Origin: Psilocybe azurescens
Taxonomy: Eukaryota; Basidiomycota; Agaricomycetes; Agaricales; Agrocybaceae
Length of the DNA stretch: 64,000 nt
NCBI GenBank assembly: GCA_023853785.1
Contig: JAJIRX010000668.1
Coordinates: 62,001-126,000 of the forward strand
Direction: 5' to 3'
Part shown: piece after piece, positions 44,340 through 58,829 of the stretch
How positions within the stretch are numbered: position 1 is the stretch's first letter
Layout of the letters: the number at the start of each line of letters is the position of its first letter
Notes under the pieces: generated by a model
Databases searched by the model: none
Told to the model about the DNA's origin: nothing
The model's input: only the letters and a program-made list of their open reading frames with translations
Translations under genes and position numbers: made by a program

Positions 44340-45947
44340 TCAGACCTTTTTTTTCCAGGTAGTGGTTCCACTGTCAGATTCTTCGTCTCCATCGTTGTCC
44401 GAAGTAAATGCAGAAACGTCGCCCTCTATACCAGTGGAGCCTTCAGCATCGCTATCATCCCAGCTGTCGAGAGGACCTTCGCCGGGCGTCCAGTCAGGAG
44501 GGATATAGTCGACACTCGTATTGGCTTCGTCTGACCAGCGATTTGCAGGAAATCCAACGGCTCCTACAAGCTCGATACTCCACATACTGCTCTGTTTCAT
44601 CACAACACCATCGACGTCTCTTTTCATGTTCAAGTCCGGGCTCTCTTCCACTGCTCGAACGAGTAACTCAATCCAACCACCGCACGACGTGCCGATAGTT
44701 GGTTCAAACCAGATCTCTTCCACTCTTATGAAGGCCTCTCGGAATTCCTCCATTTTTGACTTGACGCTATCCGCAATCTCTGATAGGGATTTGGGTCTCA
44801 TTGCGGCCGGATTTGCAACGTGATTGTGGACGGCCAAAGCTTCGTGAGGGTCGCGGCTCAGCGCCAATTCTTGGATTCTGGCCCGACCTTGGTCCTCTCT
44901 CCTTTTGTTATCCATGTCATCCCGTCTCCGGAAGACCGCTACTGATGAGGCACCTTCAAGTTCTTCATCTCTTCCCCATGGGTCGAGTTCAAGCGGTCTG
45001 CCGATGCTTGTCCGCTCAACATCGTACCCCCACTCTTTAGCTGTCTCGTCACACCAAGTTTCGAACTCGTCTTTCGTCCACTCGAACTTATGGTCGCTGT
45101 GCCGGAAAATTCGATCAGTTCGCCCTGTTGGGTCCGGATATCCATTTCTCGCAGATCTAGGAGAGTCCGGCGGAGTGAAGCGAGCGTTGAAGGTATACGA
45201 GGGCGTAGTCACTAGCAAGAACTTGGGATGATATACTCCTAAGAGCATGGGAGCGAATGCTGAGAATATGGGTTCTGGAAGGTGTTCGATTCTGGGTTAA
45301 CAAGGGATGGGTCGGTGTAAGAACGCCTCATTCGTCAAACAGTTAGTGTTCGACTTACACCTCGGTGCTGATGATACATTCAATGTTTACGAACTCTTCG
45401 TTTGGGACCTCCAAGCCACCTTTCCATACCTTAGCCAGGAGTTCTTCCCAGCGTTGCACGCCTCGGTAGAATGATCGATAACCAGGACTTAACACTGTTT
45501 CGATTTCTTCCTCAGGAGGTGTGATGGCTGATACAGCGAAAGCAAGGTCTGCGTCGGAAATGTCGAGTCCATGAACTTCTCGCATATGGAGATTGGGCAC
45601 TCCATCGTCATTGTATATAGGCGACGGAGGTACAGTATTGTCGGGTGACGTTGAGGGTTTGATGGGAGGTAAAATAGATAGTGGCGGTGGTGTGAGCCAT
45701 GGGGCAGGTTGACATAGAACGCCGATGATCTGGCCTTCACCGCAACCAACATCTAACACCTTTTGCGAGTAAATGATTGTTCAGCGATCTTTTGACATGA
45801 ATTGACCCATCGTTTCAAACAACGTACTCTGGTGATGTTCTCTTTCCGTAGAATATTGAGTATCCAAATTCGGCGCTGCAGAAAAAGCTCCGGGTAAAAC
45901 TTCACGTTGAGCTCTTGCGTGCTATCTGATTCGTGGATCATTTCCAT
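44340..45947 (-). CDS. HEN1: HEN1-type small-RNA 3'-terminal 2'-O-methyltransferase
   Basis: SAM-dependent enzyme that methylates the 2'-OH of the 3' end of small RNAs, protecting them from tailing and decay. Exons are 45947-45828, 45759-45359 and 45291-44340, giving 490 residues. It begins MEMIHESDSTQELNVKFYPE, QRRIWILNILRKENIT, then the SAM motif VLDVGCGEGQ and the Asp of HGLDIS. The metal-binding EVIEHLPEP (ExxEH) is formed across the second intron, followed by LLGVYHPKFLLVTTPSYTFN and FRHSDHKFEWTKDEFETWC with the last metal-ligand His. The C-terminus is acidic and poorly conserved, and ends at an A-run that may carry an indel. Convergent with VMA9. Confidence 0.93.
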
Positions 45948-46349
45948 CTTGAATCCTTGATCTCCTATAGATACTGGGTGTGATGCGCTAAATCTCAATC
46001 AAGTTGGGTATTCTTAACGATGGCCTGTTATTTGAGGGCTCGGGTATACTGATAGCAGTCAATGGGGGATGTGTGTGATGGAGAAGTCAATGGAAAATGC
46101 AAAGCGATGTTGGTCAAAGCCAAGTCAAAGAATGATTCTATTATGTACCGTTGTATAATCACGTCCCATAAAGTTCTACTTATGGAACCCGGAGACAGCA
46201 ACAATAATCCCATCAACAAAGAGAAGGCAGCGACAAGTTTGAATTTAACACATTCAAGGAATAACCATTGTGCACGCAACGTTTGACCAAAATCTCAAAC
46301 ACAGATCGGACATAAAAGGGATATATTACAGATTCAAACTGAGCAGTGT
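45948..46349. other. Intergenic between HEN1 and the first xylanase
   Basis: About 400 bp. It holds the HEN1 promoter and the xylanase 3' flank. Nothing else seen. Confidence 0.5.
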
Positions 46350-47808
46350 TTACTTCCAACCGTTGACGATTCCTTGATACGCAGGCTTCTTGACAAAGTT
46401 CTGGCTCTATCGATCAAGTCATGTACTTTGCAGAGAAATGTAGAGACGTACCTCATCCCATGGGCAGGCAGCACCTTGACCAGCAAATGTACCTGGTACC
46501 CAAGAGAACTATGACACCAATTTCAGCTGAGGACACGATGCACGAAACGTCGACCATGATCATATACCTTGTCGGTCCAGTCCCACAGCGTAACTCCAAC
46601 ACACGCGGGAACGGCCTTGCAAGCCGCAATGACAGTCTGATAATCTTTCGTTTGCTGAGCCAAGAGGGCAGCTGTAGAAGGCAGTGTCATGCGGACGTCC
46701 AACTCAGTGATAGCGACTTCGACTCCTAAGTTGGCAAAGTTCTGCAGGTTCTGTTGAAAGGTTGACGGTACCTCCCCAACAATGAGATGCGTTTGTATGC
46801 CGATTCCATCTATCGGAACATCCTCGGCCTTCAGTTGCTTCACGAGATTGGCCATTGCGGTGGATTTGGCTCCGGTGCCTTCGATGTTGAAGTCGTTGAT
46901 CTGACATTTCCCATGTCAGATAATTGTTTGTCTATGGCAAGGACAGCTCACATAAAGCTTCGCAGCTGGGTCGGTAGCTCTAGCTGCTCGAAGAGCAGTG
47001 CTGATGTATGATGTGCCAGTGGTCGTAAAGAAAACACTGTCACGGAAGGTTCCATCATCGTTGAATGGTTCTAAGGCACAAGAAAGGAACGTTAGGAGCA
47101 TCAACATATTCTAGATGTTATCATACCGTTAATGACATCCCAGCTTACTGTGAGAGTTCCCTTTCAGTAGTCGAGAAAAAGATCTGATAGAACTTAAAAA
47201 CATACAACTGAGGATGACAGATTAATGCGGTAAACATAAGCAGTGGCAATTTTAGCGTACATTTTGCCCTTATAGTGCCCAACAAGAGTGCTGCAGTGTG
47301 TTTGAACTATAGACAGCAGGGTGGCATTGTTGAAACCACCGGACGTAACCCAACTAGGAAGCTGGTTATGCCAAACACAATTGTGACCTGAGTATATGAA
47401 AGAATATCAGAATATCACGGATTGGTGATACACCTGGCAGGGAGCATACCTCGGATAAGCTGTCCATGTGCTTGGGCTTGGGCAACGATTGCATCGCCAC
47501 CACTAAAGGTGAAGGTACCTCTTGACGGCTCAGTCGCATCCCATTTCATACTATTTGCCTGTAAGAATAGTGTCGTTTTATGAAGATAAATGCAGGAAAA
47601 AACGGCCACAGTAACGCACTGCAGTAAGTTGATGGAAGTCAGACGTATTTCCGAGCTGAGCAACGTATGCCGCATTTGTGAGCTCTGGGTTATCTGTTGC
47701 GGTGCCGAAGTACTTTTTACCCGCTGCCTGGGCCAAAGTGTTCAGTTGAGCGACAGAAAAAGGAAGTGATGCCAGAAAAATGGCAGACAGTCCGACAAGT
47801 TTCGTCAT
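46350..47808 (-). CDS. Secreted GH10 endo-1,4-beta-xylanase, array copy 1
   Basis: Hydrolyses internal beta-1,4 bonds of xylan outside the cell. The ATG at 47808 opens a signal peptide ([20 protein letters not shown]). Exons 1-3 are 47808-47620, 47558-47450 and 47387-47261. Motifs: [38 protein letters not shown], then the acid/base Glu in [33 protein letters not shown], the nucleophile Glu in [21 protein letters not shown] and [16 protein letters not shown]. It ends near [16 protein letters not shown]. The intron at about 47135-47085 splits the catalytic Glu codon after its first base. There is no carbohydrate-binding module. About nine exons. Confidence 0.95.
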
Positions 47809-47814
47809 TTCGAA

Positions 47815-48676
47815 ATGAAAGGGTATGGTGGCGAATCCTCTTCAACCCTTCATTCTTATAGCTCCAGCAATAAAAAGGCCGTTCCCTAGGTTGCATGAAT
47901 CACTACCAGAAGGTAAGCCAGGTGCACTAAACATTCATAATTGGTCACTATATTGACCACTCGTTCGCACATTCGTGCGAGCTAGAGGCATGGTCCTGGC
48001 CAGTATCGACGGAGCCTGCGCTCCATAACAAAGGTAATGGCATGCAAAATGAGTTCACGTCTTCTCTAAGTGGTGTTCATATCCGGGTACACGAGCATTT
48101 GCATGATCCCGGAATCCAAAATTATGGGCGGAACGGAACATCGTCCAAGAAAAATACAGAGTAGTCATGGGATTTGGTTGGACATGGTCTGCGTGAAATG
48201 ATTTGCAGTAAGTAGAGAGAAAACGACTGAAATCACTACAAGATCCCACCTATGTTGATCGAAGGCCACAGGGTCCTCGGTGCATCATTTGCGCTCCCTT
48301 TTTCTGGAAAGGCGTCAGAGTTATGCGTCCTGGAGAGGCTAATTTTGAAGGTTTGTATGAACGAACGTAAGAGCCACTTATGCTCCACCTGTGGGTCATA
48401 TAGTAACTAACAAATTAGGCGACATATTTCACATTTCTAAGTGGAGACCGTGGTGAGAATAGTGTATATATTTATAAAAGCATCCTGACCTCATCTCAGT
48501 GGTGGCTAGGGTACTTTGCGACGAAAGACACCGAAACCAAAGAATCTTGACAGTTGAAGTAACTTAACTGCTCTTTTAAGCAATAGCCCTGGAATAAGGA
48601 GACGCATGCGTGTATTCGGATGGACTAAAACAAATTGCTGGTTTCATATAAATATTGAGGAATTCTTGTTGTGCTT
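47815..48676. other. Intergenic between xylanase copies 1 and 2
   Basis: About 860 bp with the promoter of copy 1. No gene or repeat recognised. Confidence 0.5.
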
Positions 48677-50174
48677 TTACGACAGCCATCCTTTCACGAT
48701 ACCCAGGTAAGCGGGCTTCTTTTCAAAGTTCTAGATATTCGCATTAGTTATCAGCGTTTTGAGTAATACCTGACGACTAACCTCGTCCCATGGACAAGCT
48801 GCACCCTGGCCAGCAAAAGTCCCAGGAACCCAAGAGAACTAACCATGGCACTCTTTAGTAAGCGATGCAGATAAGTAAATGCCAGATGCCGCACCTTGTC
48901 AGTCCAGTCCCACAAGGTAACACCGATGCACTTTTCAACGGCCTTGCAAGCCGAAATGACGAATTCATAATCCTTCGTCTGTTGTTCGATAAGTTCAGGT
49001 GTCTCGGGAAGCGTCATTCGGATATCCAGCTCAGTGATGGCAACCTCAACGCCGAGGTCCGCGAATGATTGAAGATTTTGTTGCATAGTAGTAGGAACTT
49101 CGCCAACAATAAGATGAGACTGTACACCAATCCCATCTATGGGAACGCCCTCTGATTTCAGTTCCTTGACAAGGTTGATCATCGTTGTTGATTTTGGACC
49201 TGTGCCCTCGATGTTAAAGTCATTTATCTGCCCATAAATCATTAAAAAAACCCGGCATATAAGAGCAGTGATAAGGCACGTACGTAGAGTTTTGCTTTTG
49301 GATCTGCTGTCCGGGCGGTTCTCAAAGCCGCCTTGATGTAGGCAAGGCCAGTCGTGTTGAAGAAGACGCTATCACGGAACGTTCCATCGTCGTTTATCGC
49401 CTCTGAACAAATAAATGAGATACATGACATCACAGCAAGAGCAAAGCAGATCCCTCACCATTGATGACGTCCCAACTATCTATTTTCTTGGTTAGTAAAA
49501 GAGTTACACCTCATAGATCCAAAGACATACAGCTATTGAAATTCAGCACGATTCACTGTGACAAAAGATCGAAAAGCTTACATTTCGCCCCTATAATGCC
49601 GAACCAGGGTGCCACAATGGTTTTCTACTATTGACAAAAGGGTAGCATTGTCGAAATTCCCGGCTGTGACCCAATCAGGAAGTTGGTTATGCCAAACGCA
49701 ATTATGACCTAGGGATGAAAGAACCGTAAGGAACGAGACTTGTAATCACCGGAATACATAGTACATACCTCGCATGATCTGCCCTCGGGATTGAGCTTGG
49801 GCGACAATCGCGTCTCCGCCATTAAATGTAAAAGTACCTCGAGATGGTTCTGTCGCATCCTATCCCACAAATGTCAAGATTACAAGCATAAGTATAACAA
49901 GATGGAACTGACCCATTTCATACTATTGGCCTGCAAAGTGATACGTAAGGTATTTGAAAAGGTTTTGATAAGAAAATGCCCCGTACCGGCGTTAACTGAT
50001 GAAAGTCCAAGGTATTGCCAAGTTGGGCTACATAAGAGGAATTGGTGAGCTCTGGATTGTCTGTAGCAGTCCCGAAGTATTTTTGCCAGCGAGTTGGGCG
50101 AGAATATCCAACTGAGCAGTAGAAAATGGGATCGACACGAGTAATGTGCCCACAAATGCTGCAATCTTTGCCAT
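48677..50174 (-). CDS. Secreted GH10 xylanase, array copy 2 (NEA instead of NEP)
   Basis: Paralog of copy 1, same orientation. The ATG at 50174 opens the signal peptide [20 protein letters not shown]. Motifs: [99 protein letters not shown] and [18 protein letters not shown]. The end is KGWLS. Both catalytic Glu residues are present, but Ala replaces the usual Pro after the acid/base Glu. The frame breaks in the A-run at 50080-50084 (complement), where one more A restores [11 protein letters not shown]; this is likely a sequence error. Confidence 0.93.
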
Positions 50175-50782
50175 TTGGAAAAGAGGTATTTCAAATGCGA
50201 GTGGCCTTTCTGCGCAGTTGATATTCACCCTGTCATCTTCTTATACGACTTTCTCTAAACGCTCACCCCACATGAAGAGTGCTAAGAAAAGATATCAGCA
50301 ATAAAGCTCACAGTAAGTATCAGGTACAACATACAGACTATGTCGATTTCCGTTCATTGTTTCGCACAGTCGTGAGATAATGTCGGGCGTTGCTTGAAAG
50401 CAAAACCATCGCACCGCATCGACTCCGCATTATGCTTCGTGGCTGGCATATGCTTGGTGCTATATATTGCATTCAAGCCTCCCCAGAGTGATTTGATGTC
50501 TTCAACGACGTGGCACGGGCCGGATTTTACGAATGAAGGGATCAAACCATATGTTTTCTGCCGCTTCGGTTGGTCATGAGACTGAGGAGCGAATTCTGTA
50601 CACCCCAAATGACGGTAAGTAAAAAAGGAAGACACTCAAGTCAAAAATAAAACCTCACCACAGTATGTGTGCCTGTAAGTGCGGTAGCAATGCAAGTCTC
50701 AAGCTCTTTGTACAACAAACATTGAGACAAAACGCAGAATATTTCATTATTCGGAAAGAGAATGAAACTACACCACTCTACA
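50175..50782. other. Intergenic between xylanase copies 2 and 3
   Basis: About 600 bp with short frames only (for example minus 50635-50354). Presumed promoter of copy 2 and terminator of copy 3. Confidence 0.5.
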
Positions 50783-52216
<1,434 letters not shown>

Positions 52217-53282
52217 GTCGCAGTTGGGCCAGAATGTCGAGACACATCGCACTCTTAGTTGACGCCAGCTTTAAAGGGTCGCCTACTAATACCGATGAGC
52301 ACGATATAGGAGGGTACAGCGTCACATGAGCCAAGTTCAACTGAACAACTTACGCTCGTTATCTCCATGTTATAGACATTTATCATGAAATTGGCGGGTA
52401 GTGGCAGGTGCTATGACCTTCAAGACGTGGAAAGCGTCTTGGCGAGAAAAAATTGCAATAAGTTTCTCCTATGATTTTCCAACCAATGTCACCTGAAACG
52501 ATCCATCAGTGTTATATGTAACAGAATGTCGGAAAATCGAGGTGGTCAAGGCGGCGCGGAAAAAGCTTGCGGTTAAAGAGAGGGTCCATGCACACAACAT
52601 CACGGAATCACATCAGTGCGCATGCTTCAGGTCCAGTGTGGAAGGGAATGGTATACGGTTGTCGGAATGAATGTCTGAGCGTGTAGTATACGACCGGTAT
52701 TGTTTCTAAAATGTCGGGTCAGTGATGTGTGGTGAATGACGATTGTGAAAATTTGAGAAAAAACATAAAAACGGTCGAGATCATGAGATATGAGAAGTCG
52801 ATTGATCAAATTAACATAGTTGAAAGAACATAAAGAACATATATACAGACAAAACGAAGATGTGGAGGCTGCTGAACACCAAGACGACCCTCCCGCAATC
52901 AACTTCTCATCCTGGGTATCAGCCGAAGCGACACCTCCATGAAGAAGAAAACGTTAAACGAGAACACCTTGACGACAGCAACACCCAGCGCCCTTTGGCA
53001 CCTTGGGTTGATCTAGGGGACGGGAACGCGGACAAGGAGGCGGAAAAGCTTATACCGAGCCCGAACTTTTATGTCCACAGTTGTTCGTAGGGAAAAAGGT
53101 GTCGCAGTCACGCTTATATATAGAGTTCCGTATTGGTGTTATGTAATATTTTCTCACGTCCGGCGACTACAATTCCCAGGGAATCACGCGCTTAGGTCAA
53201 GCCCTGCGACGCGACCGACTCACCTTGGCTTGCGATTACCGCCAAAATTCAGAATAATTTCCTCGTCAGATTTGTTCTTTTA
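52217..53282. other. Intergenic between xylanases and PEX11
   Basis: About 1.07 kb. An ATG-started frame at 52860-53090 (76 residues, hydrophilic) has no recognised motif and could be an upstream ORF or chance. Confidence 0.4.
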
Positions 53283-54474
53283 ATGTCCCGTTTCTCGAAA
53301 CCTCTAACTGCAGCTCGTCTCAACGATGCTATCCTGGGAAGCTTTGCTCTCGTCAAACCATCTCAGACTCTCGATCATCTGATCCGGTATCTCAGTACAT
53401 GGAGTGGTAGCGAGTTGCGTATGAAGTTACATTGATTCTTGTGTAAATTCTGAACGCCATTTTCTTGACAGCAAACTGTTTATGGTAAGCCGCATGCCGC
53501 ATTGATGCTCGCAGTAATTCGTGAATCACCCGAAAGGTCCTCCAATACACGTTGAAACTCGTCGCCCCTTTCTTACATCTCCGTGCTCGTTTACAACATC
53601 GGGCTGGTCTGCGCACCACATCGACAAGTGGCACCGCTTTAGGATATGAAAAGCTGGCTGGTATTCTCGGAGATTCGCGTACTCTTTGGCGATTATGGGG
53701 TTAGACTTTTCTTTCTGTAGTTTCTGCGTGTACTCACTGGTCTCTAGGCCTTCTTCCCATATTCCAGTGGCTTATATCCGTGGAACGTAACCCTCCCGCG
53801 ACGAGAAAACTTCTTACCATTGAACGCTTGCAAGGCTGGTCCATGCTCGCTTATTATCCACTTGAACACGTGTCCTATCTAGGCTCGCATGGTATCATTC
53901 CGACAACTATTCCCTCTCCCACAACAATATTTTCGTCCAAAAGAAGTTTATCAGCCTTGACCCTGGCAAACTGGGAATGTGGTCCTGTCGATGCTGGGCT
54001 GTCTATGTCGCGCTTCAATTTGTTCACTTGGTAGAAGATAGGAAGTTGTTGAAGCAAAGACATAATTCAATTCGCAAAGCCAAGGGCACCGGATTAACGC
54101 GCGAGGAGAAAACTGAAATGCAACAACGCCGGGATGCCTTCTGGTCAGAAGCTGTAACAAATCTGGGCTACCTTCCTCTAACAATTCACTGGTAAGTCCA
54201 TCTCAACTGTCCCATCTTGGTTAGCATCTCAATCATAATTACAGGTCACTGGAAAAGGGCATCTTCAAGAATGACGTAAGATCTTTAAAAATACTTTGGC
54301 TCTACGACTCCTGATGACCCGTGACAGATCTGGGTCAGCATTTTCTCGCTTATTGCGGCTGTTGCTTCGTTCAGAACAGGATGGAAAGCCACTGCTCTCC
54401 CTCCACCCCCGGAATCGAAAGAAAAGACAAATACCACTCCAGATAACGTAGCTCCCTATGATATGTCTACATAA
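53283..54474 (+). CDS. Pex11-type peroxisome proliferation factor
   Basis: Peroxisomal membrane protein of the PEX11 family, which shapes and divides peroxisomes. Exons are 53283-53413, 53472-53484, 53537-53699, 53748-54191, 54245-54275 and 54328-54474. The protein begins MSRFSKPLTAARLNDAILGS. Then DKLFMVLQYTLKLVAPFLHL, LAGILGDSRTLWRLWGLLP, WLISVERNPP, EHVSYLGSHGIIPT, KLGMWSCRCWAVYVALQFV (membrane-associated helix) and IFSLIAAVASFRTGWKA. The frame breaks in AAAA at 53939-53942; five A's would restore SSKKKFISLDPGKLG and a 309-residue protein with all phases consistent. A 13-bp microexon (53472-53484) is required. Confidence 0.9.
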
Positions 54475-55251
54475 TCAAACTGGCCATCTTCGGGGTTACC
54501 TCATTCATCGCCGGAAATGCTAAAAAGATCACTGCTGAGACTGACGTCGATGCTTCACTTCATCAGCAGCATACTCGGTGCAAGGTCTGATGTGGTATAT
54601 TTCCACTTACTGGCCAATATGCCACATCTCTGAAGGCTGGACGTATTCACCGCCTCGGTTGCTGATTTTCTGCGTTAGGCTTTTGAATGATTGATGCGCT
54701 ATTACGTTGTGCCCATGACCTTGACCCCCGAAGGAGTTTCTGAACAGTTAACTTATGGACCTTCCGGCATCTTGAGGCTATAGTAGGTGAATACATCTGG
54801 CGTCATCGTTTGTCAGTTCTAAGTGTCTAGGCCTCCATCACTTTCATGTGCTTCAGATCCATTCAACTCGTTTCCAGCAATACACTTCGATGAATGCTTT
54901 GATTAACTATCATTGACTACACCCAAATTTCTTTTACAACTTCACCCCTTAGAATCTCAGATGTCGGTGATAATTATAGACCGGTTTTATACATCCATTT
55001 TCTCCATTTTATTGCTTTCGTTGTTTTTTTCGCTTACCCTCTGCATATTCTTCCCCAAGCTAACCTCCGGCTTCTGGACATAACTTTGGCTATAGCATAT
55101 ATCGACAATTTTACCCGAAATCAGGGCCATGAAACGATATCTGACCACTCAGGCTGCATGCCCCATCTGGCAAGAGCGACCAGATAAATACTCGAGTACT
55201 AGCCACTTTTGCGGAACGCCCCACATCACACCACTTCATCCTCAAATCGAT
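54475..55251. other. Intergenic between PEX11 and the GMC array
   Basis: About 780 bp. No gene recognised; the final part is the presumed GMC promoter and leader. Confidence 0.5.
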
Positions 55252-57932
55252 ATGACTGCCAGTTACGACGTAATCTTTGCTGGTGGTACGTTCTCGTCAA
55301 ATCCATGATAGTTCTTATTTTTATTTTGGTTTAAGGTGGTGCAAGTGCTTGTGTTACCGCAGGCCGTCTTGCAGAGGCCGATCCTTCCTTGAAAATACTT
55401 GTACGCTCTTTTCCCCTCTGTTCTTTTGCATGGCGTCTTATCTACGCCGCATGTAGGTCCTGGAAGCAGGTTCTCATTCTAAAGATCTTTATTACCACGT
55501 CCAGCCAGGCCGGTATTTTAGCAATTTTATCACTGGAAAGCCTGTCTTGTCATTTCATGTCGGGCAAGGCGGAAAGGGCACTGGCGAACGCATGCACGTG
55601 GTTCCTTCTGGTCGTGCTGTCGGTGGAGGATCAAGTATCAACTGTGCGTCTAAAAAGAGCCTATCTATCTGAATCTGATAATTATCTCAGTCGCGATGTA
55701 TATGCGACCTGCCGCATCCGATTTTGATGACTGGGAGACTATTCATGGGAATAAGGGATGGAGTTCCAAGGAGCTCATTCCGCTTCTGAAAAAGGTATTT
55801 GGGCATGCAAAGTTTCTTAAACTCTATGTTGATCCCTGTATCATCTGTTAGGCAGAAACCTATCAACCAAATCCCAGTCATCCTTCACACGGGTCATCAG
55901 GTCCTATCAAGATATCGTTCGCTTCTGCAGGAAATGAGATTGGGGCTGAATTGATCTCTGTTGGAAGAGCCCTTGAGAAGGAGCGTGGTGCAACAAATGA
56001 TATAAACAATTTCAGCCCTGAGTCTCTGAATGCCTGGGGTGTGAGTAAATTTAGTAACCTTACTGGGTGTCATCATTTACCTAACTGTATCAATGATAGC
56101 CTATCCAAAGGTACCGTTTTAACAACACCCCACCTGGGCAGTGTTAATTATATTTCTATCAGATATATCGATGTCAATACCGGCAGGCGATCCGACACCG
56201 CTCATGGCTACATCTATCGCAAGGAACACCCGAACTTAACTGTGCTGGCGGGCTCCAAGGTCTGCCGTGTCATATTTGAGTGAGTACTTTCATGTTTATG
56301 ATAGCTATTCTCCGAGTTGATTTTGAACTTAGAGGGACTCGTGCTGTCGGAGTGGAATATGTTAATGATAAGATTGGCAGAGCTAAGGGCGCTGTCAAGC
56401 CAATTGCTGTCGAAGCCGCTCGTCTCGTTGTTCTTTCTTCAGGAGCATTTGGCTCCCCAGCCATCCTCGAACGTTCTGGCATTGGTGCTTCAGAAATTCT
56501 GCGCAAGAATGGAATTGAGCAACTTGTCAACCTACCGGGAGTCGGCGAAAACTACATGGGTATGAGCAAGCCTTCAAACATGATCAGATTTCCGAATATT
56601 GAATTTGCATTCAGACCACAACATTATTTTTACTCCCTATCTCGCAAGTGAAGATGCCATCACGATGGACTTGGCCTTCCGTGGCCGTGAGGAAGAAGTT
56701 CAGGGTACGCGCAATCCTGATTCACGTGTGTCATCATATTCTGACCCCGATGTAGCCTACACAGATCAGTGGAATAAAGAAGGGAAAGGCCCTTTGCAAA
56801 TAAGTAAGTAGGTTATATTGGAGTAATGCCTCATCTAATCCACTTCGTTTTTAGTGGGATCGATGGAGGCATCAAGCTCAGGCCGAACGAGGCTGAACTC
56901 AAGACAATACCCTCTGGCTTCGAAGCGAGGTGGAAGTCCTACTATGCTGACAAGCCCGACAAACCGATCCTTCTCATGGCATCAATGGCTGCGTACGTTT
57001 CGTATTTCTTCGAATTCAGCCACGAACCTTGTTTTAAAACCTGCGTACAGTTACGTTGGCCTCAACCCTGAAGTACCTCGAGGCAAATATTTCAGTGTAG
57101 CCTACTTCTCCGTGAGTCTTAAAATTCAACAATAGTTGGCGTGTGAGAGCTTTGAACGGAACACTGGTAGATGCACCCTCTTGCCACTGGACACGTTCAC
57201 ATCACATCTGGAACGGATGTTTACGCACCGTTGGACTTTCTTCCAGGTTTCCTCAACGAGTTAGTTTGTAACACCCTCCTTATTTCTGACATTCGTTGAA
57301 CCTCTCCTTAGGCCTGCTGATCTATCTGTTTTGGCCTGGGGATACAAGAGAGCTCGCGAGGTTGCTCGACGAATGAAATACTTCCGCGGTGAAGTTGCCG
57401 TTGGACACCCACAATTCCCTGAAGGCAGCGGCGCTGCAGTTGAGAAGGACATTAATCCGGTGTCGCTAGACGCACCTCCGATCGTTTACACCATCGAAGA
57501 CGACCTGGCGATCGACGAATATCATAAACAAAGCGGTAGGCTTACTCCATCTTCTTCATTCTTTATGACTGCTGAATTTTTACCAGTTGAAACTTGCTGG
57601 CACTCCGTAAGTTACTTTTGGATCGTTTATACTCAAACTAAATAAGTTGATTCCAGATCGGAACGTGCGCGATGAAACCTCGAGAGAAAAACGGCGTCGT
57701 TGATTCCAGGCTGAACGTATATGGCACTCAGAGCCTAAAGATCGCTGGTACACGTTTTCTGCCTTTCTGTTGAATGGTCAAGTCGCTGAGCCGTTTTATC
57801 TTAATAGACTGCAGCATCACTCCAGGAAATGTCGCCGCTAACACTTATAGTACTGCTATTGCCATCGGAGAGAAAGCTGCTGTCATTATCGCTGAGGAAT
57901 TGGGGATCAAGGGCGTGACTGCAAGGCCATAA
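55252..57932 (+). CDS. GMC oxidoreductase, alcohol (methanol) oxidase type (AA3_3-like), array copy 1
   Basis: FAD-dependent oxidase of the glucose-methanol-choline family that oxidises short alcohols to aldehydes with H2O2. It begins MTASYDVIFAGG at 55252, then the FAD-binding GGGASACVTAGRLAEADPSL across intron 1. The GMC signature is SGRAVGGGSSIN, followed by MRPAASDFDDWE and NKGWSSKELIPLLKK. The second signature region is LVVLSSGAFGSPAILERSGI. NGIDGGIKLRPN is typical of alcohol oxidases. The active site has WHS-IGTCAMKPREK (His) and CSITPGNVAANTYSTAIAIG (Asn), ending IKGVTARP at 57932. There is no signal peptide, consistent with the AOX group. About 14 exons; the segment near 55560-55600 may hold small errors. 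Confidence 0.92.
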
Positions 57933-58829
57933 ACAATTGTATCTACCTGTGCCAAAGATAGAACGACCGTTAGTATGTATGGAGTTTGAATTTTCACCAA
58001 CTTGAGGGCTTCCTCTTTTCCCGTAAATTATTGATGTGATGAATTGTATCGAAAGAAATCTAACTTATTGTAATAGACTATATTTTATTGACTTTTCGAA
58101 GACAACTAACCCAAGTAACGTATCAAGTACAATCATTCGCTGGGTTGATTGCCTCCACCCCTAATAACTGGTTGGATTGGTTCGGAAGTTCGCGTAACTC
58201 TGGGGTTGAACGTTAAACTTTGGCCATTGCCTTGAATTGGTTATGAAATTTGCACTCAAGTCTCATCGTAAAGCATCATTTTTAATTTCTGGTTTCACTC
58301 AGACTTCGCTTAAAACAAGAATCGTAACTGTCGCAGTCCAGGAGCTCCTGCTATCATCCTGCTTGACATTCCCGACTTGCCAGCTTCAGATGGATACTAC
58401 TCCTCGGAAACCTTGCTGCAAATGCGACCAGAAAACTCATCATTCTATCAAACGCCGATAACGAAGGTTTACCGCAGTTAATGGAAAGGCGACTCATCAA
58501 ATGGAATCACGCACTCCTATAGATGATTCTTGATCTCAGATTATGTTCGTACAGTCGTTAAAAAAAAATAGAACAGGCTACAGCTGACTAAAGATACGGA
58601 CAAAGTCTTTGCGAGAAATCTTTTGTAACATTGATATCCTGTACAGGTACTTATCGAAATCACTAACGGGATACTCAAGCCCATTTCAACTAAAACTCGT
58701 TCTTTCCTACTTAGGTCTATCGCCATACCGTGTGGCGTGGTCTTGCTAATCTACTTCAGTGGTATTGACCATGATTAGCTAGTAGCCAGAAACGGTTCAG
58801 CCAAAATAGCAGAAAACTGAACTCATGAC
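57933..58829. other. Intergenic in the GMC array
   Basis: No complete gene. Around 58340-58450 one frame reads ILLDIPDLPASDGYYSSETL with ragged ends; I do not recognise it. Confidence 0.4.

Noticed and set aside
46062..46286. Small plus-strand ORF between HEN1 and xylanase 1
   Set aside because: No motif, overlaps an antisense frame of similar length, and lies in the expected HEN1 promoter.
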